From contig NZ_CP089985.1 in NCBI RefSeq assembly GCF_021390155.1, positions 3,173,001-3,237,000 on the forward strand: DNA of 64,000 bases, given 5' to 3'. Positions 1 to 10,533 of the stretch are shown here, piece after piece. The first letter of the stretch is position 1. Every line of letters starts with the position of its first letter. The translations under genes and the position numbers were made by a program. This DNA is from Pseudomonas sp. HN11 (GTDB taxonomy: Bacteria; Pseudomonadota; Gammaproteobacteria; Pseudomonadales; Pseudomonadaceae). The notes below the pieces were generated by a model. It searched no databases. It was not told where the DNA came from and saw only the letters and a program-made list of their open reading frames with translations.

Positions 1-632
1 AGCTCAGTCGGTTCCACATCGTAGAACTGCTCCATTTCCGCCAGCGCCCACTTCAAATCGGCGGCGGTGATGGCGGGGTTTCGCCCGTTCTCTGGGTTAT
101 TCAAGATCACCGGCGGAGCTTCGACAGCACCTTTGGGATAACGCGTGCGCGTCGCATTGTTGTAAGCCAGCGCGCACGCCAGCAAGGCAACGGCGCCGAG
201 CAGCACGGCACCCAACTCATACCAGCCCAGAGCGGCGGAGGCGGGGTCGGCCAACACCAGTGTCATGGCCAAACCACCGGCCGGCGGGTGCAGGCAGCGC
301 AACCAGCACATCAGCACGACCGTCATGCCCGCTGCCAGGCAGGCGCCGCCCAGGGAGGGGCCGAGGACACGGGCGACCAATAGCGCAACGACGCCCGCGC
401 ACAGGTAGCTGCCAATGATTGACCAGGGTTGCGCCAAGGCGCCTGACGAGACGGCGAACAACAACACTGCCGAAGCGCCCAGGGGACCGAGCAAGTGCAG
501 CGCCACCTCCATACCGAACACTTGGGCGCATATCCAGACGCTGACTAATGTACCCAGGGCCATGCCGATGGCGGCACGGCTCCATTCGGATGGGCGGGTG
601 TTGATTGCAGCGGGGAGCCATCGAGCGAGCAT
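1..632 (-). CDS. HPP family integral membrane protein (3' end cut by window)
   Basis: Inner-membrane protein of the HPP family, some members of which have been linked to nitrite transport; the role here is unknown. The reading frame is open from the ATG to the window edge (210 codons seen). It shows about four or five hydrophobic segments between residues 20 and 165, with the signature LRCLHPPAGG around residue 122. After residue 170 the protein becomes soluble (ENGRNPAITAADLKWALAEM), which suggests a cytoplasmic C-terminal domain continuing off the window. CBS domains are common there in pseudomonads, but none can be seen in this part. The start was chosen because it gives MLARWLPAAINTRPSEWSRA just before the first membrane segment. 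Confidence 0.8.
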   Translation of the reverse strand, partial: MLARWLPAAINTRPSEWSRAAIGMALGTLVSVWICAQVFGMEVALHLLGPLGASAVLLFAVSSGALAQPWSIIGSYLCAGVVALLVARVLGPSLGGACLAAGMTVVLMCWLRCLHPPAGGLAMTLVLADPASAALGWYELGAVLLGAVALLACALAYNNATRTRYPKGAVEAPPVILNNPENGRNPAITAADLKWALAEMEQFYDVEPTE

Positions 633-800
633 TGAAAGGGATCCATAAACAGCGGGCGAAAAAAAGGCTCGTCTGGTTGCCCGGAAAAGCCCTTTGAAAG
701 TTCCAACATTTGGGGGAAGGAACCTGTGCAGTGTGCCCACGTTGAGATTGGGGCGCTAATGCATATTAATGAGGGTTGAATGCAGAAATTATGAAGTGAA

Positions 801-819
801 GCGCCGGTGGTAGCGGCGC
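801..819 (-). terminator. Weak hairpin after the arn operon
   Basis: Inverted repeat GCGCCG/CGGCGC with a 7-base loop, a few bases past the stop codon of the last gene of the arn operon. On the minus strand it is followed only by TTCACTTCATAATTTC, so there is no proper T-tract. It may act as a weak terminator or as a 3' stabilising hairpin. Confidence 0.35.
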
Positions 820-824
820 ATGGC

Positions 825-2441
825 TCAAGGTTGTGCAGGTTTGGTCAAGTGCAGCAACACATAGGGGTTACGGTCAAATTCACCGGTCAACGTCGGGGTG
901 ATCGCGCGAAACCGCGGGTCCTGCAAACCCTGATAATCCGCTTCGCTCATCACCAGCCAGGCCGGCCCCTGGATCGGTTTCAGGTCAGCTGCTTGCTGGG
1001 TAAACAACGGCACCTCGTCGCAGTTGAGGTTGACCATGTATTTAATGGCCTTGGCGTCTTTGCCCAAACCGTGCAACACCACCGGCGCCCTTTGCTGCGT
1101 AACCTGCTCATGCACCTGCAAGGTAAAGGTACGGGTGTCATAAACACTGCGTTCCAACGGTTCGACCACCAGAATGTAGGTGGCCCACACTGCCAATACC
1201 GCTGCAAACGCCGGCCCTAGAGGGCGCGCCTTGAACAGGGTCAGCAGGGCCAAAACCTGCAGCGCCGCCAGCACGGCAAACACCCACGCAAGATCACTCA
1301 ACTGTTGCGGGTAACGCGGCCGTGCGAATAACAATCCGACAATCAACAGCGTCGGCAACAATGTCCAGATGCTCAGCATCAGCCCGCGTAACCAGGCAAA
1401 CAGCCGCCCGTGTGCCACGTGGAATGGATAAGCCGCAATCATCGCTGCCATGGGCAACATCGGCAGCACATAACGCGCCTTTTTCGCCTGGGGGATTGAT
1501 AAGCCCAGCATCACCAGCAAACCTGCAGCCGCGCAGTACCACACCAACTGCAGGGCGGGACCTGGGGCGCGCCGCCCGCTGATCACCATGGCCAGCAGCA
1601 CCAGCAACGCCAGCGGATACGCCATGGCGTAGTTGCCCAGGGAGCTGGTGAAGTAATACAACACGCCGCTGGAGCCTTCGCTGCCATCCATGCGCCCGAG
1701 GAACTGCATGCGGATTACGTCCTGCATGAAGCTTTCGCCGCCACTGAGCTTGGCCATCAGCAACAGCAGGCCGACACAGGCCACCAGCAATGCCAGCGCC
1801 AGCAAGCCGAAACTGAAGAGTGGGCGCCATTGCCGGTTGATCAGGTAATAGCTGCACAGCATGCCGGTCGGAATGACCAGGCCAATTGGCCCACGCACGG
1901 CGAAACCAAGAATCAGCAGCAGGTACAGCCAGTGCAGACGTTTACTCGCGCCGAAGTGGTCATGGGCATATCCCAGGTAGAACACCGTCAAGGCAATCGC
2001 GGCCAGCATCTGGTCGAGCGACACCGAGCGGGTTTCGCTGATAAAGGTACTGCTGAGCAACAGTATCGCAATGCTCAGCAGGCCCCAGCGTTGGGAGTAG
2101 GGCGCCGTCAGGCGGTACACCAGGATGACGATGCACGCGGAGGCCATCGCCGTTGGCAGCCACGCCGTCAGACTGGTGACCTGGCCCAACGGCAACGACA
2201 ACAGCCACGTCAGCAGCGTCGAGGTGGCCAGGTAATCCGCATAGGGCTGGCCATAGGTGGTGGGGAAAAAACCCGGACCATGGCGCAGCATCTCTTGGGC
2301 GAACAGCACGAAGCGTGAGTCGAAACCAATAATCGCCTGGTGCCAGCTGCCGGCGATAAACAGCACCAATGCCAGCAACCCCAAACCAAGGGAGTGGCGA
2401 CGGATCGTTGGGCTTAACAGGGGCGGTCGATCTTTGTTCAC
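825..2441 (-). CDS. ArnT-like GT39/GT83 family glycosyltransferase
   Basis: Polytopic membrane glycosyltransferase of 538 residues, the same size and topology as ArnT: an N-terminal membrane anchor, then a first periplasmic loop with an acidic residue (GFDSRFVLFAQEML, which parallels [13 protein letters not shown] in ArnT), about 10-12 membrane segments, and a soluble C-terminal domain from about residue 430. Such enzymes move a sugar from undecaprenyl phosphate to an acceptor on the outer face of the inner membrane. It starts at a GTG three bases after the ugd stop, with GGAAG inside the ugd end as ribosome site, so it belongs to the arn operon. It is a second transferase alongside true ArnT, and its acceptor and donor sugar are unknown. 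Confidence 0.75.
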   Translation of the reverse strand: MNKDRPPLLSPTIRRHSLGLGLLALVLFIAGSWHQAIIGFDSRFVLFAQEMLRHGPGFFPTTYGQPYADYLATSTLLTWLLSLPLGQVTSLTAWLPTAMASACIVILVYRLTAPYSQRWGLLSIAILLLSSTFISETRSVSLDQMLAAIALTVFYLGYAHDHFGASKRLHWLYLLLILGFAVRGPIGLVIPTGMLCSYYLINRQWRPLFSFGLLALALLVACVGLLLLMAKLSGGESFMQDVIRMQFLGRMDGSEGSSGVLYYFTSSLGNYAMAYPLALLVLLAMVISGRRAPGPALQLVWYCAAAGLLVMLGLSIPQAKKARYVLPMLPMAAMIAAYPFHVAHGRLFAWLRGLMLSIWTLLPTLLIVGLLFARPRYPQQLSDLAWVFAVLAALQVLALLTLFKARPLGPAFAAVLAVWATYILVVEPLERSVYDTRTFTLQVHEQVTQQRAPVVLHGLGKDAKAIKYMVNLNCDEVPLFTQQAADLKPIQGPAWLVMSEADYQGLQDPRFRAITPTLTGEFDRNPYVLLHLTKPAQP

Positions 2442-2444
2442 GTC

Positions 2445-3824
2445 TCAGGCTTCCACAACCTGTGGGAACCACTGTTGCTGAGGAATCGGCAACTGGCAGG
2501 AGTCGCCACGCCCAATCGGGTAGTACTGGAAGCCCTTGCGTGCCAGGCGTTCGCCGTCGTAGAGGTTGCGGCCGTCGAAGATCACCGGGGTTTTCAGGCG
2601 CTGGTGGATCAGGTCGAAGTCCGGCGCCTTGAACTGTTGCCATTCGGTGCAGACGATCAGCGCATCGGCCCCGCCCAGGGTGGATTCCGGGGTGCCCATC
2701 AGCATCAGGCGTGGATCATCGCCGTAGATGCGCTGGGTTTCCTGCATGGCTTCCGGGTCGAACGCGCGCACGTTGGCGCCGGCGGCCCACAGGGCTTCCA
2801 TCAGCACACGGCTGGGCGCATCACGCATGTCGTCGGTATTGGGCTTGAACGCCAGGCCCCACAGGGCGAAGGTCTTGCCGCGCAGGTTGCCCTTGAAGAA
2901 CGCATTGATGCGCTCGAACAACTTGCTTTTCTGGCGCTGGTTGATGGCTTCCACCGCTTCCAACAGGTCGCTGGAACAGTTGGCTTGCTTGGCGCTGTGG
3001 ATCAAGGCGCGCATGTCCTTGGGGAAGCACGAACCGCCATAACCGCAGCCCGGATAGATGAAGTGGTAACCGATGCGCGAGTCGGCGCCGATGCCAAGGC
3101 GCACGGCTTCGATGTCCGCGCCCAGGTGTTCGGCCAGCTCGGCGATCTGGTTGATGAAGCTGATCTTGGTCGCCAGCATGCAGTTGGCGGCGTATTTGGT
3201 CAGCTCGGCGCTGCGCAGGTCCATGAAGATGATGCGATCATGGTTGCGGTTGAACGGGGCGTACAGGTCGCGCATCACGTCGCGCACTTCTTCGCGCTCG
3301 CAGCCGATGATGATGCGGTCCGGGCGGCGGCAGTCGGCCACGGCCGAGCCTTCCTTGAGAAATTCCGGGTTGGAGACGATATCGAAGTCCAGGTGACGGC
3401 CGGCCAGGTGCAAGGCTTTTTCGATATGCGCGCGCAGGGTGTCGCCGGTGCCGACGGGCACGGTGGATTTTTCCACCAGGATCACCGGTTCCTTGCGATG
3501 ACGGGCCACGGCATCACCCACCGACAGCACGTACTTCAGGTCAGCCGAGCCGTCTTCATCCGAAGGGGTGCCCACGGCGATAAACAGCACTTCGCCGTGT
3601 TCGACGGCGAGTTTCTCGTCATGGGTAAAGTGCAGTCGGCCGCTTTCCAGGTTTTCCTTGACCATCGCCGCCAGCCCCGGCTCGAAGATCGTCACATGGC
3701 CTTTCTGCAAAGACTCGACCTTGTTCTTGTCAACATCCATGCAGATGACATCGTGACCGACTTCGGCCAATACGGTGGCCTGCACCAGACCGACGTAACC
3801 ACTACCAAATACACTGATTTTCAT
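2445..3824 (-). CDS. ugd: UDP-glucose 6-dehydrogenase
   Basis: Oxidises UDP-glucose to UDP-glucuronate with two NAD+; UDP-glucuronate is the entry substrate for ArnA. The 459-residue length is typical. The N-terminal Rossmann motif is [11 protein letters not shown] (residues 6-16), the catalytic cysteine lies in [14 protein letters not shown] (about residue 260), and the C-terminal UDP-binding domain ends near residue 440. The ATG overlaps the arnF stop by four bases, so translation is coupled. Placing ugd at the end of arn supplies the precursor under the same control as the modification enzymes. Confidence 0.95.
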   Translation of the reverse strand: MKISVFGSGYVGLVQATVLAEVGHDVICMDVDKNKVESLQKGHVTIFEPGLAAMVKENLESGRLHFTHDEKLAVEHGEVLFIAVGTPSDEDGSADLKYVLSVGDAVARHRKEPVILVEKSTVPVGTGDTLRAHIEKALHLAGRHLDFDIVSNPEFLKEGSAVADCRRPDRIIIGCEREEVRDVMRDLYAPFNRNHDRIIFMDLRSAELTKYAANCMLATKISFINQIAELAEHLGADIEAVRLGIGADSRIGYHFIYPGCGYGGSCFPKDMRALIHSAKQANCSSDLLEAVEAINQRQKSKLFERINAFFKGNLRGKTFALWGLAFKPNTDDMRDAPSRVLMEALWAAGANVRAFDPEAMQETQRIYGDDPRLMLMGTPESTLGGADALIVCTEWQQFKAPDFDLIHQRLKTPVIFDGRNLYDGERLARKGFQYYPIGRGDSCQLPIPQQQWFPQVVEA

Positions 3825-4222
3825 GGGGCATTCCTGGGACTTGTAGCGCTAGCACGACGAGAGTTAATAACCAGCACACCGAGGATGACAAGCGCCACCC
3901 CCAGGGTTTTTGAAATGGAAAAATCTTCGTTGAACACCGGCAGGCTGGCCGCCAGCAGGTACACCAGGGCATAGCTGATGCTCAACAGTGAATACGCACG
4001 GCCCAGCGGCAGGTGCTTGAGCGCGCCGAGCCAGCAGAGCATCGACAGGGCGTAGGCCAGGATCGCGAGGCTCACCACGCCGAGGGCGCCGAGATCGACA
4101 GGGGCGCTGAGCCATTCGCTGGGCAGCGGCAAGCGCGTCATGCTCCAGCGCATGCCCAATTGGGCCGCACTGACCAGGCCGACGCTGCCCAACGCCAGGG
4201 CAAAACCGTGCACCCGGCTCAT
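3821..4222 (-). CDS. arnF: Undecaprenyl-phosphate-L-Ara4N flippase subunit ArnF
   Basis: Small EamA/SMR-type membrane protein of 133 residues with four predicted helices. It works with ArnE to move undecaprenyl-phosphate-aminoarabinose from the cytoplasmic to the periplasmic leaflet of the inner membrane. The sequence [27 protein letters not shown] matches the second half of the family. It overlaps arnE by four bases upstream and ugd by four bases downstream. The ArnE/ArnF split follows the usual order (E before F) rather than any diagnostic residue. Confidence 0.85.
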   Translation of the reverse strand: MSRVHGFALALGSVGLVSAAQLGMRWSMTRLPLPSEWLSAPVDLGALGVVSLAILAYALSMLCWLGALKHLPLGRAYSLLSISYALVYLLAASLPVFNEDFSISKTLGVALVILGVLVINSRRASATSPRNAP

Positions 4223-4566
4223 ACGTGACGCCCCAGCAGCACGACACCGCCGATCACCAGCGCCACGCCCAGCCAGTGACGTCTGTCGACGGGCTCATGA
4301 AAGACAAACCGCGCCACCAGTGTGACCAGCACAAAATTCAAACTGAGCATGGGGTAGGCGATACCCACTTCCAGGCGCTGCAACACCAGCAGCCACACCA
4401 GCAGGCCCAGGCCCAGGCACACCAGCGCCGACCACAACCAAGGCGAGCGCAGTTTCAACGTCCAGCCGTCCGGCCGGCCGCGCCAGCTTTCCACGGCGAA
4501 CTTCTGCGACACCTGGCCCATGCAGGTCAGCAGGCACGCGGCCAATAACAGCAGCAGGGTGATCAC
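4219..4566 (-). CDS. arnE: Undecaprenyl-phosphate-L-Ara4N flippase subunit ArnE
   Basis: Four-helix EamA/SMR protein of 115 residues, partner of ArnF in flipping the aminoarabinose carrier lipid. The first helix carries [20 protein letters not shown] and the third region carries [20 protein letters not shown], the conserved YP.LS.NF pattern of this family. Its ATG overlaps the arnT stop by four bases, and its stop overlaps the arnF start. Confidence 0.87.
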   Translation of the reverse strand: MITLLLLLAACLLTCMGQVSQKFAVESWRGRPDGWTLKLRSPWLWSALVCLGLGLLVWLLVLQRLEVGIAYPMLSLNFVLVTLVARFVFHEPVDRRHWLGVALVIGGVVLLGRHV

Positions 4567-6218
4567 GGCGTCACCTGCGGGAAGATCAGGATCATGATAT
4601 TGCCTTGCGCGTAGCGCTTGCCATCATTGGGCAGCAGCGCGACTTCGGCGATTTCATCGTCTCCCTTGACGCGCATGACCACGCCGACCGGGCCTTTCTT
4701 ACGCGCCTCGCTCATCCACTGCTGGACTTGAGTGGTGTCCACCTGGTGATGGCCAGCATCCGGGTAGGCGAGGCCATATTTGACTTCACCGATGGTGTTG
4801 TAGAGCGTCACATCCGGGCGTGCCAGGCGCCACGACAGGGCCGACGCCGCGCCGAGGTCATTGCTCAGCAGGGCAGTGGCCGGTTGCAGTTCCGGCAAGT
4901 GATCGATGATGAATTGATCGGGGGTCTTGTTGTAGACCACCGAGTGCGGCAGGGCGGCCGGCAGCAAAGCGACCATCAGCCAACTGCCAAATACCGGCGC
5001 GGCCCATAGGCGCAGCGGCCGTGCCGCTTGCAGCAGATTGACCAGGATCCAACTGAACAGAAACGTAAACACCAGCACCAGGCTCAGGGTTTCCTGCCCG
5101 TGCTCGTACACTGGCTTTTTCAGTTGGAACCAGCTAAGCGCCAGCAGCACCAGCACACCCATAATCAGGTTCAGCCAGCCGTTGATGCGCAAGGCCCGGT
5201 AACGGCCTTGATTCAACTTGTCGGCCAGGGTATTGCCCATCAACAACGCCAACGGCAGCAGGCACGGCGTGATGTAAGACGGCAGCTTGCCTTTGGCCAG
5301 GCTGAAGAACGCCAACGGCATCAGTAGCCACAGCAATACAAAAGCGATTTTTGCGCTGCGCTTGTCCCGCCATGCCTGTTGAAGGGTGGACGGCAACAAC
5401 GCTACCCATGGCAGGCAGAACGCAACCAGCAGTGGCAGGTAATACCAGAACGGCTCGGCATGCTGGGCATCCTCGCCGGCAAAGCGCTGGATATGCTCAT
5501 GCCAGAAGAAGAAGTTCCAGTAGTCGGGCTCTTGCAGGTGCACCGCCAGCGCCCAGGGCAGGCTGACGACAATCGCCACCACCACGGCCACCAGGCCATA
5601 ACCCAGCAATTCACGGAAACGCTTCTGCCAAAGGGCGTAGGGCAGGGCGATCAACACGGGGAGCAACCACGCCAGGAAGCCTTTGGTCATGAAACCCATG
5701 CCGCAGGCAAATCCCAACAGCGCCCAGGCACCGAGTCGCCCATTGCGGGTGGTGGTGTCAAAGCAAAACCACAAGGCCACGCCCGTCAGGTTGACCCAGA
5801 ACGTGAACTGCGGATCGAGGTTGGCATAACCGCCCAGGGCTGCCACGCTGACGAAACTCATGTACAGCACGGTGCTGATCAGGCTTTTTTGCGGGTCATT
5901 CCACAGCCGGCGTGACACCAGGTACACCAAAAGGATGCTCAACCCGGTGCTCAGGGCGGACGCAAATCGCACGCCAAACAGGTTCTGCCCGAAGATCGCC
6001 TGGCCCAGCGCGATCATCCAGTAGCCGGCCGCTGGTTTTTCGAAGTAGCGAATACCCATGAAGTGCGGTGACGCCCATTTGCCGGTCAGCAGCATTTCCT
6101 GGCTGATCTGCGCGTAACGGGTTTCATCCGGAATCCATAGACCGTGGGTAGCCAGCGGCAGCAGGTAAAACACGCCAAACGCCAACAGGAGCAGGGGCAG
6201 GGCCCAGTGGCGGATCAT
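4563..6218 (-). CDS. arnT: Lipid A 4-amino-4-deoxy-L-arabinosyltransferase
   Basis: Transfers aminoarabinose from undecaprenyl phosphate to lipid A phosphates in the periplasm, lowering the negative charge of the outer membrane and hence binding of polymyxin-type peptides. The protein has 551 residues, about 12 membrane helices, and the first-loop motif [15 protein letters not shown] with the acidic catalytic region near residues 35-50. A soluble periplasmic C-terminal part starts near residue 440. I chose the ATG that overlaps the arnD stop (ATGA) over an in-frame TTG seven codons upstream, because the [20 protein letters not shown] start goes straight into the first helix. Confidence 0.95.
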   Translation of the reverse strand: MIRHWALPLLLLAFGVFYLLPLATHGLWIPDETRYAQISQEMLLTGKWASPHFMGIRYFEKPAAGYWMIALGQAIFGQNLFGVRFASALSTGLSILLVYLVSRRLWNDPQKSLISTVLYMSFVSVAALGGYANLDPQFTFWVNLTGVALWFCFDTTTRNGRLGAWALLGFACGMGFMTKGFLAWLLPVLIALPYALWQKRFRELLGYGLVAVVVAIVVSLPWALAVHLQEPDYWNFFFWHEHIQRFAGEDAQHAEPFWYYLPLLVAFCLPWVALLPSTLQQAWRDKRSAKIAFVLLWLLMPLAFFSLAKGKLPSYITPCLLPLALLMGNTLADKLNQGRYRALRINGWLNLIMGVLVLLALSWFQLKKPVYEHGQETLSLVLVFTFLFSWILVNLLQAARPLRLWAAPVFGSWLMVALLPAALPHSVVYNKTPDQFIIDHLPELQPATALLSNDLGAASALSWRLARPDVTLYNTIGEVKYGLAYPDAGHHQVDTTQVQQWMSEARKKGPVGVVMRVKGDDEIAEVALLPNDGKRYAQGNIMILIFPQVTP

Positions 6219-7099
6219 GCCTGTTGCACTCCGAGCCAACCCTCACGCCCAGGCAAGGCGCCGCGCACCAGGTGTTGCTGGGGCAGGGTGGTCAGGTCCG
6301 CGGGCAGCAAGTCGCCCAGCGGTTTGAAGTCGATGCCGCGCTGCCCTGCCTGGGCGAGCAGCTGGCGAAAATCATTGGCCATCAGAATCCCTTCTACTTC
6401 TGCGTGGATCGTGTAGACATTGAGTTTGGACTCGGCGAAACGGTCGAGGATGAAGCCGTTGAAGTCTTTGGCAGCCACCACCGGCCCGACGACTTCGTCG
6501 AAGGTCGGCAGGTCTACCGGAATCTGTGGGGTGCCCACGCTGCCATCGGCCAGGGTTGGACGAAACAGGCTGGTGCCCCGGCAATCGCTGTTGTAGCGAA
6601 AGTTGAAGTCTTGCTTGGCTTGCACCACGCGTTCGTCGGCACGCCAACCGGCGGCGGCGGAACAATCGATGCGCTCACCCAGGATGTCGCTCAGGGTCTC
6701 CACGCCGCGTCGAATCTGCTCGACCAGTTGCGCTTCGCTCCAACGCCCGGCGTTGGCTTGCCAGCCATGGTGATCCCAGGCGTGCAGGCCGACTTCATGC
6801 CCGGCCGCCTTGGCCTGGCGCATCAAGTGCCCCAGGTCGCGGCCAATCGGCTTGCCCGGCCAGGCGGTGCCAGCCAGCAGGATATCCAGGCCATACAGGC
6901 CCACAGCGTTGGAACGCAGCATCTTCCACAGGAACTGCGGGCGGATCAGGCGCCACAAGTGGCGGCCCATGTTGTCCGGCCCGACGCTGAAGAAGAACGT
7001 CGCCTTCACCCCTGCTTCCTCCAGAGACTCAAGCAACCGTGGCACACCTTCACGGGTGCCGCGGTAGGTATCGACGTCGATGCGAAGACCTGCCTGCAT
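6215..7099 (-). CDS. arnD: 4-deoxy-4-formamido-L-arabinose-phosphoundecaprenol deformylase
   Basis: Removes the formyl group from undecaprenyl-phosphate-formamido-arabinose on the cytoplasmic side, making the transferable Ara4N carrier. The 294-residue protein is a NodB-type polysaccharide deacetylase: the metal site begins with [20 protein letters not shown] (Asp at residues 7 and 9), followed by [12 protein letters not shown] with the metal histidines near residue 105. The start codon shares its A with the arnA stop (TAATG), which shows tight coupling. Confidence 0.95.
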   Translation of the reverse strand: MQAGLRIDVDTYRGTREGVPRLLESLEEAGVKATFFFSVGPDNMGRHLWRLIRPQFLWKMLRSNAVGLYGLDILLAGTAWPGKPIGRDLGHLMRQAKAAGHEVGLHAWDHHGWQANAGRWSEAQLVEQIRRGVETLSDILGERIDCSAAAGWRADERVVQAKQDFNFRYNSDCRGTSLFRPTLADGSVGTPQIPVDLPTFDEVVGPVVAAKDFNGFILDRFAESKLNVYTIHAEVEGILMANDFRQLLAQAGQRGIDFKPLGDLLPADLTTLPQQHLVRGALPGREGWLGVQQA

Positions 7100-9090
7100 T
7101 ACTTCTTATCCGCTATTTCAAGCATGGCTTCGCGCAGGAAGAAGTCGAGCGTATTGCCGATGGTTTCGCTCATCTCCACGGTCGGCTCCCAGTTCAGCAG
7201 GCGCTTGGCGTTTTCGATGCTTGGCTTGCGATGCGCCACGTCCTGGTAGCCGGTGCCGTAGAACGCCTTGCTTTCCACGTCGCGGAAACCGGCGAACGGC
7301 GGAAAGTTGCTACGCAGCGGATGCGCTTCGAACTGACGCAGCAGCTCTTCGCCCAACTGGCGGATGCTGGCTTCGTTTTCCGGGTTGCCGATGTTGATGA
7401 TCTGGCCGTTGCACGCGTCATTGTCGTTATCAATGATGCGTGCCAGAGCCTCGATACCGTCCGCGATGTCAGTGAAGCAACGCTTCTGCTCGCCACCGTC
7501 GAACAGACGGATCGGCGTGCCTTCCACCAGGTTCAGGATCAGCTGGGTGATGGCGCGGGAGCTGCCGATACGCGCCGAGTCCAGGCGGTCCAGGCGCGGG
7601 CCCATCCAGTTGAACGGACGGAACAGGGTGAAGTTCAGGCCCTTGGCACCGTAGGCCCAGATCACGCGGTCCAGCAGTTGCTTGGAGACCGAGTAGATCC
7701 AGCGCTGCTTGTTGACCGGGCCGACCACCAGGTTGGAGGTGTCTTCGTCGAAGTACTGGTCCTGGCACATGCCATAGACTTCGGAGGTCGACGGGAAGAT
7801 CACGCGCTTGTTGTACTTGACGCAGTAGCGCACCAGCTTGAGGTTTTCCTCAAAGTCCAGCTCGAACACGCGCAGCGGGTTGCGGGTGTATTCGATGGGC
7901 GTGGCGATGGCCACCAGCGGCAGGACCACGTCGCACTTCTTGATGTGGTACTCGATCCATTCGGTGTGGATGCTGATGTCGCCTTCCACGTAATGGAAGT
8001 TCGGGTGGCTGCGCAGGCGCTCGATGGCATCAGAGCCGATGTCCAGGCCGTAGACTTCATAACGGTCGTCACGCAGCAGGCGCTCGGACAGGTGGTTACC
8101 GATAAAGCCGTTCACACCAAGGATCAGCACACGGGTACGCCGTGGTTTGCGACCGGACTCGGCGCCGCGCAGCACGGAACCGTCGACCAGGCCCAATTCG
8201 TTGGCCAGGGACGGGCCGGCCAGGTACAGGCCGGTGTCGTTGCGCTGGCCGAACTTGATCACCAGGGAGTCTTCACCGCAGGCAATGCGCAGCGGGTTGA
8301 CACTGACCACACGGCCTGGCGCCAGGCCTTCGTTGCCCTTGACCACTTCGGCTTGCCACACGATCAGCTTGTGTTCGCCCACGGCGCAGAAGGCACCCGG
8401 GTAGGGTTGGGTCACGGCGCGGACCAGGTTGAACAGTTCTTCAGCCGGCTTTTTCCATTCCAGCTTGCCGTCGGCGGCGGTGCGGCGGCCGAAGTAACTG
8501 GCCTGGCTTTCGTCCTGGGCGGTCTCCGCCAGTTTGCCTTGAGCCAGTTGCGGCAGGGCATCGCGCAGCAGGTTGCTGGCGGCGTCGCGCAGTTTGGCGT
8601 GCAGGGTCAGGCCGGTGTCGCTGCGCTCGATGATGACTTTCTGCTGGGCCAGGATCGCGCCGGCATCGGCACGCTTGACCATGCGGTGCAGGGTTACGCC
8701 GGTTTCGGTCTCGCCGTTGACCAGCACCCAGTTGGCCGGCGCGCGCCCTCGGTATTTAGGCAGCAACGAGCCATGCAGGTTGAACGCGCCTTTGCGGGCA
8801 GTGGCCAGCAATGGCTCGCTCAGCAGGTTGCGGTAATAGAACGAGAAAATGTAATCCGGGTTGAGCTTGGCGATGCGCTCGATCCACAGCGGGTGGTTGG
8901 CGTCTTCCGGCGCATGCACCGGAATGCCGTTGCGTGCGCACAGCTGGGCAACGGAACCGTAGAAGTTGTTTTCCTTGGGGTCGTCGGCATGGGTGAACAC
9001 AGCAGCAATGTCGTAACCCGTGGCGAGCAGTGCTTCAATGCCTGCACAACCAATATCGTGGTACGCGAATACAACAGCTTTTGAACTCAT
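7099..9090 (-). CDS. arnA: Bifunctional UDP-GlcA decarboxylase / UDP-Ara4N formyltransferase
   Basis: Two-domain enzyme of 663 residues. Residues 1-300 form the formyltransferase ([19 protein letters not shown], with the catalytic His near residue 104). Residues 317-660 form an NAD-dependent SDR-type decarboxylase ([36 protein letters not shown]). The C-terminal half oxidatively decarboxylates UDP-glucuronate to UDP-4-keto-pentose, and the N-terminal half formylates UDP-Ara4N. The transamination step between the two reactions needs ArnB, which is not encoded nearby. The start overlaps the arnC stop by four bases. Confidence 0.95.
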   Translation of the reverse strand: MSSKAVVFAYHDIGCAGIEALLATGYDIAAVFTHADDPKENNFYGSVAQLCARNGIPVHAPEDANHPLWIERIAKLNPDYIFSFYYRNLLSEPLLATARKGAFNLHGSLLPKYRGRAPANWVLVNGETETGVTLHRMVKRADAGAILAQQKVIIERSDTGLTLHAKLRDAASNLLRDALPQLAQGKLAETAQDESQASYFGRRTAADGKLEWKKPAEELFNLVRAVTQPYPGAFCAVGEHKLIVWQAEVVKGNEGLAPGRVVSVNPLRIACGEDSLVIKFGQRNDTGLYLAGPSLANELGLVDGSVLRGAESGRKPRRTRVLILGVNGFIGNHLSERLLRDDRYEVYGLDIGSDAIERLRSHPNFHYVEGDISIHTEWIEYHIKKCDVVLPLVAIATPIEYTRNPLRVFELDFEENLKLVRYCVKYNKRVIFPSTSEVYGMCQDQYFDEDTSNLVVGPVNKQRWIYSVSKQLLDRVIWAYGAKGLNFTLFRPFNWMGPRLDRLDSARIGSSRAITQLILNLVEGTPIRLFDGGEQKRCFTDIADGIEALARIIDNDNDACNGQIINIGNPENEASIRQLGEELLRQFEAHPLRSNFPPFAGFRDVESKAFYGTGYQDVAHRKPSIENAKRLLNWEPTVEMSETIGNTLDFFLREAMLEIADKK

Positions 9091-10121
9091 GATTGGACCT
9101 GATCAGCAGAAGAAGTAGAGGTATGGGAGGACACCAGGCCGTCAACGACGACCACGGGAGCCGGTGCTGCCGGTTGGTTGCGCAGCACTTTTTCGATAAA
9201 GAAGCGCGGGCGGGCGCGCACGTCGCTGTACATGCGGCCCAGGTATTCACCCAAGAGGCCCATGCCGATGAACTGGCCGCCAGTGAACACGAACAGCACC
9301 GCGAACAACACGAACAAGCCGTCGCCGGCCCAGTCGGCGCCAAAGGCCAGGCGCATGACGATCAACGCCAGGGCAAACAGCATGCCCAGCGCTGCCAGGC
9401 TGAAGCCGACGATAGAGAGCAGACGCAGCGGGGTGGTGGTCATGCACGTCAGTAGGTCGAACATCAGGCTGATCAGGCGCATGGCACTGTATTTGGATTC
9501 GCCGTGTTCACGCTCGGCGTGGTGCACCAGGATCTCGGTGGTGTGGCGGGCAAAGCCGTTGGCCAGGATCGGGATAAAGGTGCTGCGCTCGCGGCAGGCG
9601 AGCATTGCGTCAACGATGGTGCGGCGGTAGGCGCGCAGCATGCAGCCGTAGTCGGTCATGGCCACGCCGGTGGAGCGCTGCACGGCCAGGTTGATCAGCC
9701 GCGAAGGCCAGCGGCGGAAGGCCGAATCCTGGCGATTGTTGCGCACGGTGGCAACCACGTCGTAACCGAGGGCGGCTTGCTCCACCAGGCGCGGGATCTC
9801 TTCGGGCGGGTTTTGCAGGTCGGCGTCAAGGGTGATCACCACTTCGCCTCGGCACTGCTCGAAACCGGCCATGATCGCCGCATGCTGGCCATAATTGCGG
9901 TTGAGGATCACCGCCACCACGTTGCTGCCGTCTTCAGCGGCGGCGTCTTCCAGCAGTTGGGCCGAATTGTCGCGACTACCGTCATCCACAAGGATGATTT
10001 CGTATTCGTAAGCCAGTTGCTTGCAGGCTGCGGTCGTACGACGCAGCAATTCGGGCAGGCTCTCTTGTTCGTTGTAGACCGGAATAACGATCGACACGCA
10101 ATGAATAGGGTAGGGTTTCAA
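9087..10121 (-). CDS. arnC: Undecaprenyl-phosphate 4-deoxy-4-formamido-L-arabinose transferase
   Basis: GT2-family enzyme of 344 residues that loads formamido-arabinose from UDP onto undecaprenyl phosphate at the inner face of the membrane. Seen features: [19 protein letters not shown] at the N-terminus, the [16 protein letters not shown] donor/metal motif near residue 100, and two C-terminal membrane helices (about residues 235-260 and 270-295). It is the first gene of the operon here. In other pseudomonads arnB precedes it, but upstream there are only 412 non-coding bases and a divergent unrelated gene. Confidence 0.93.
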   Translation of the reverse strand: MKPYPIHCVSIVIPVYNEQESLPELLRRTTAACKQLAYEYEIILVDDGSRDNSAQLLEDAAAEDGSNVVAVILNRNYGQHAAIMAGFEQCRGEVVITLDADLQNPPEEIPRLVEQAALGYDVVATVRNNRQDSAFRRWPSRLINLAVQRSTGVAMTDYGCMLRAYRRTIVDAMLACRERSTFIPILANGFARHTTEILVHHAEREHGESKYSAMRLISLMFDLLTCMTTTPLRLLSIVGFSLAALGMLFALALIVMRLAFGADWAGDGLFVLFAVLFVFTGGQFIGMGLLGEYLGRMYSDVRARPRFFIEKVLRNQPAAPAPVVVVDGLVSSHTSTSSADQVQS

Positions 10122-10533
10122 AGATTCATGACCTCGGGGTTAGAGCAACTTGGAGCATGCAGACAGCAGCAATCATTGGGCGTAAGTCCAGGCCGCAGGT
10201 TAGAAAACGGCACCAAAGGTGAAGCATAATCAAGAGGTTAGACGATATAGCGCGGCTTGCTATGAAGTGCTGTGTTCAAGATTAAGCGTAAAAATGTAGA
10301 ACAGATATGAAAGCCGGATGAAAAACTCGTTTATTTGACAGGTAGACAGCTAGGGTTCAGCTACGCAACTAAGGGGATACGGGCTTAAGTTGGCAGGCGA
10401 AATATGAGCTGTCTGTAGGGTATTTGGTTCAACTCGCGTTCATCCGCGCCATCCTCGAATTTTAGTGATGAAACTTCTCTGCAATGCGCCCCAAGTGCCG
10501 GTAAAGTAAGCCGTCTCTTGCCAGGGTGATCGG
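10122..10533. other. 412-base divergent intergenic region upstream of arnC
   Basis: AT-richer stretch between the heads of arnC (minus strand) and the secreted-protein gene (plus strand). It must hold both promoters. No open frame in it resembles ArnB or a fragment of it. A single CTTAAT half-site occurs on the minus strand near 10285, but I found no second half at PmrA-box spacing and no PhoP-type GTTTA repeat, so the control sites remain unassigned. Confidence 0.5.

Noticed and set aside
2475..3974. 499-codon open frame on the plus strand opposite ugd
   Set aside because: Antisense to a well-conserved ugd, with no ribosome site and a low-complexity shadow composition.
7039..9084. 681-codon open frame on the plus strand opposite arnA
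   Set aside because: It lies wholly antisense to an unmistakable arnA. Its residue make-up (Ala, Val, Gln, Asp-rich) is the usual shadow of GC-rich coding DNA, and it resembles no family.
10240..10345. Possible PmrA or PhoP box ahead of arnC
   Set aside because: Only one CTTAAT half-site was found and no properly spaced partner, so no box is annotated.
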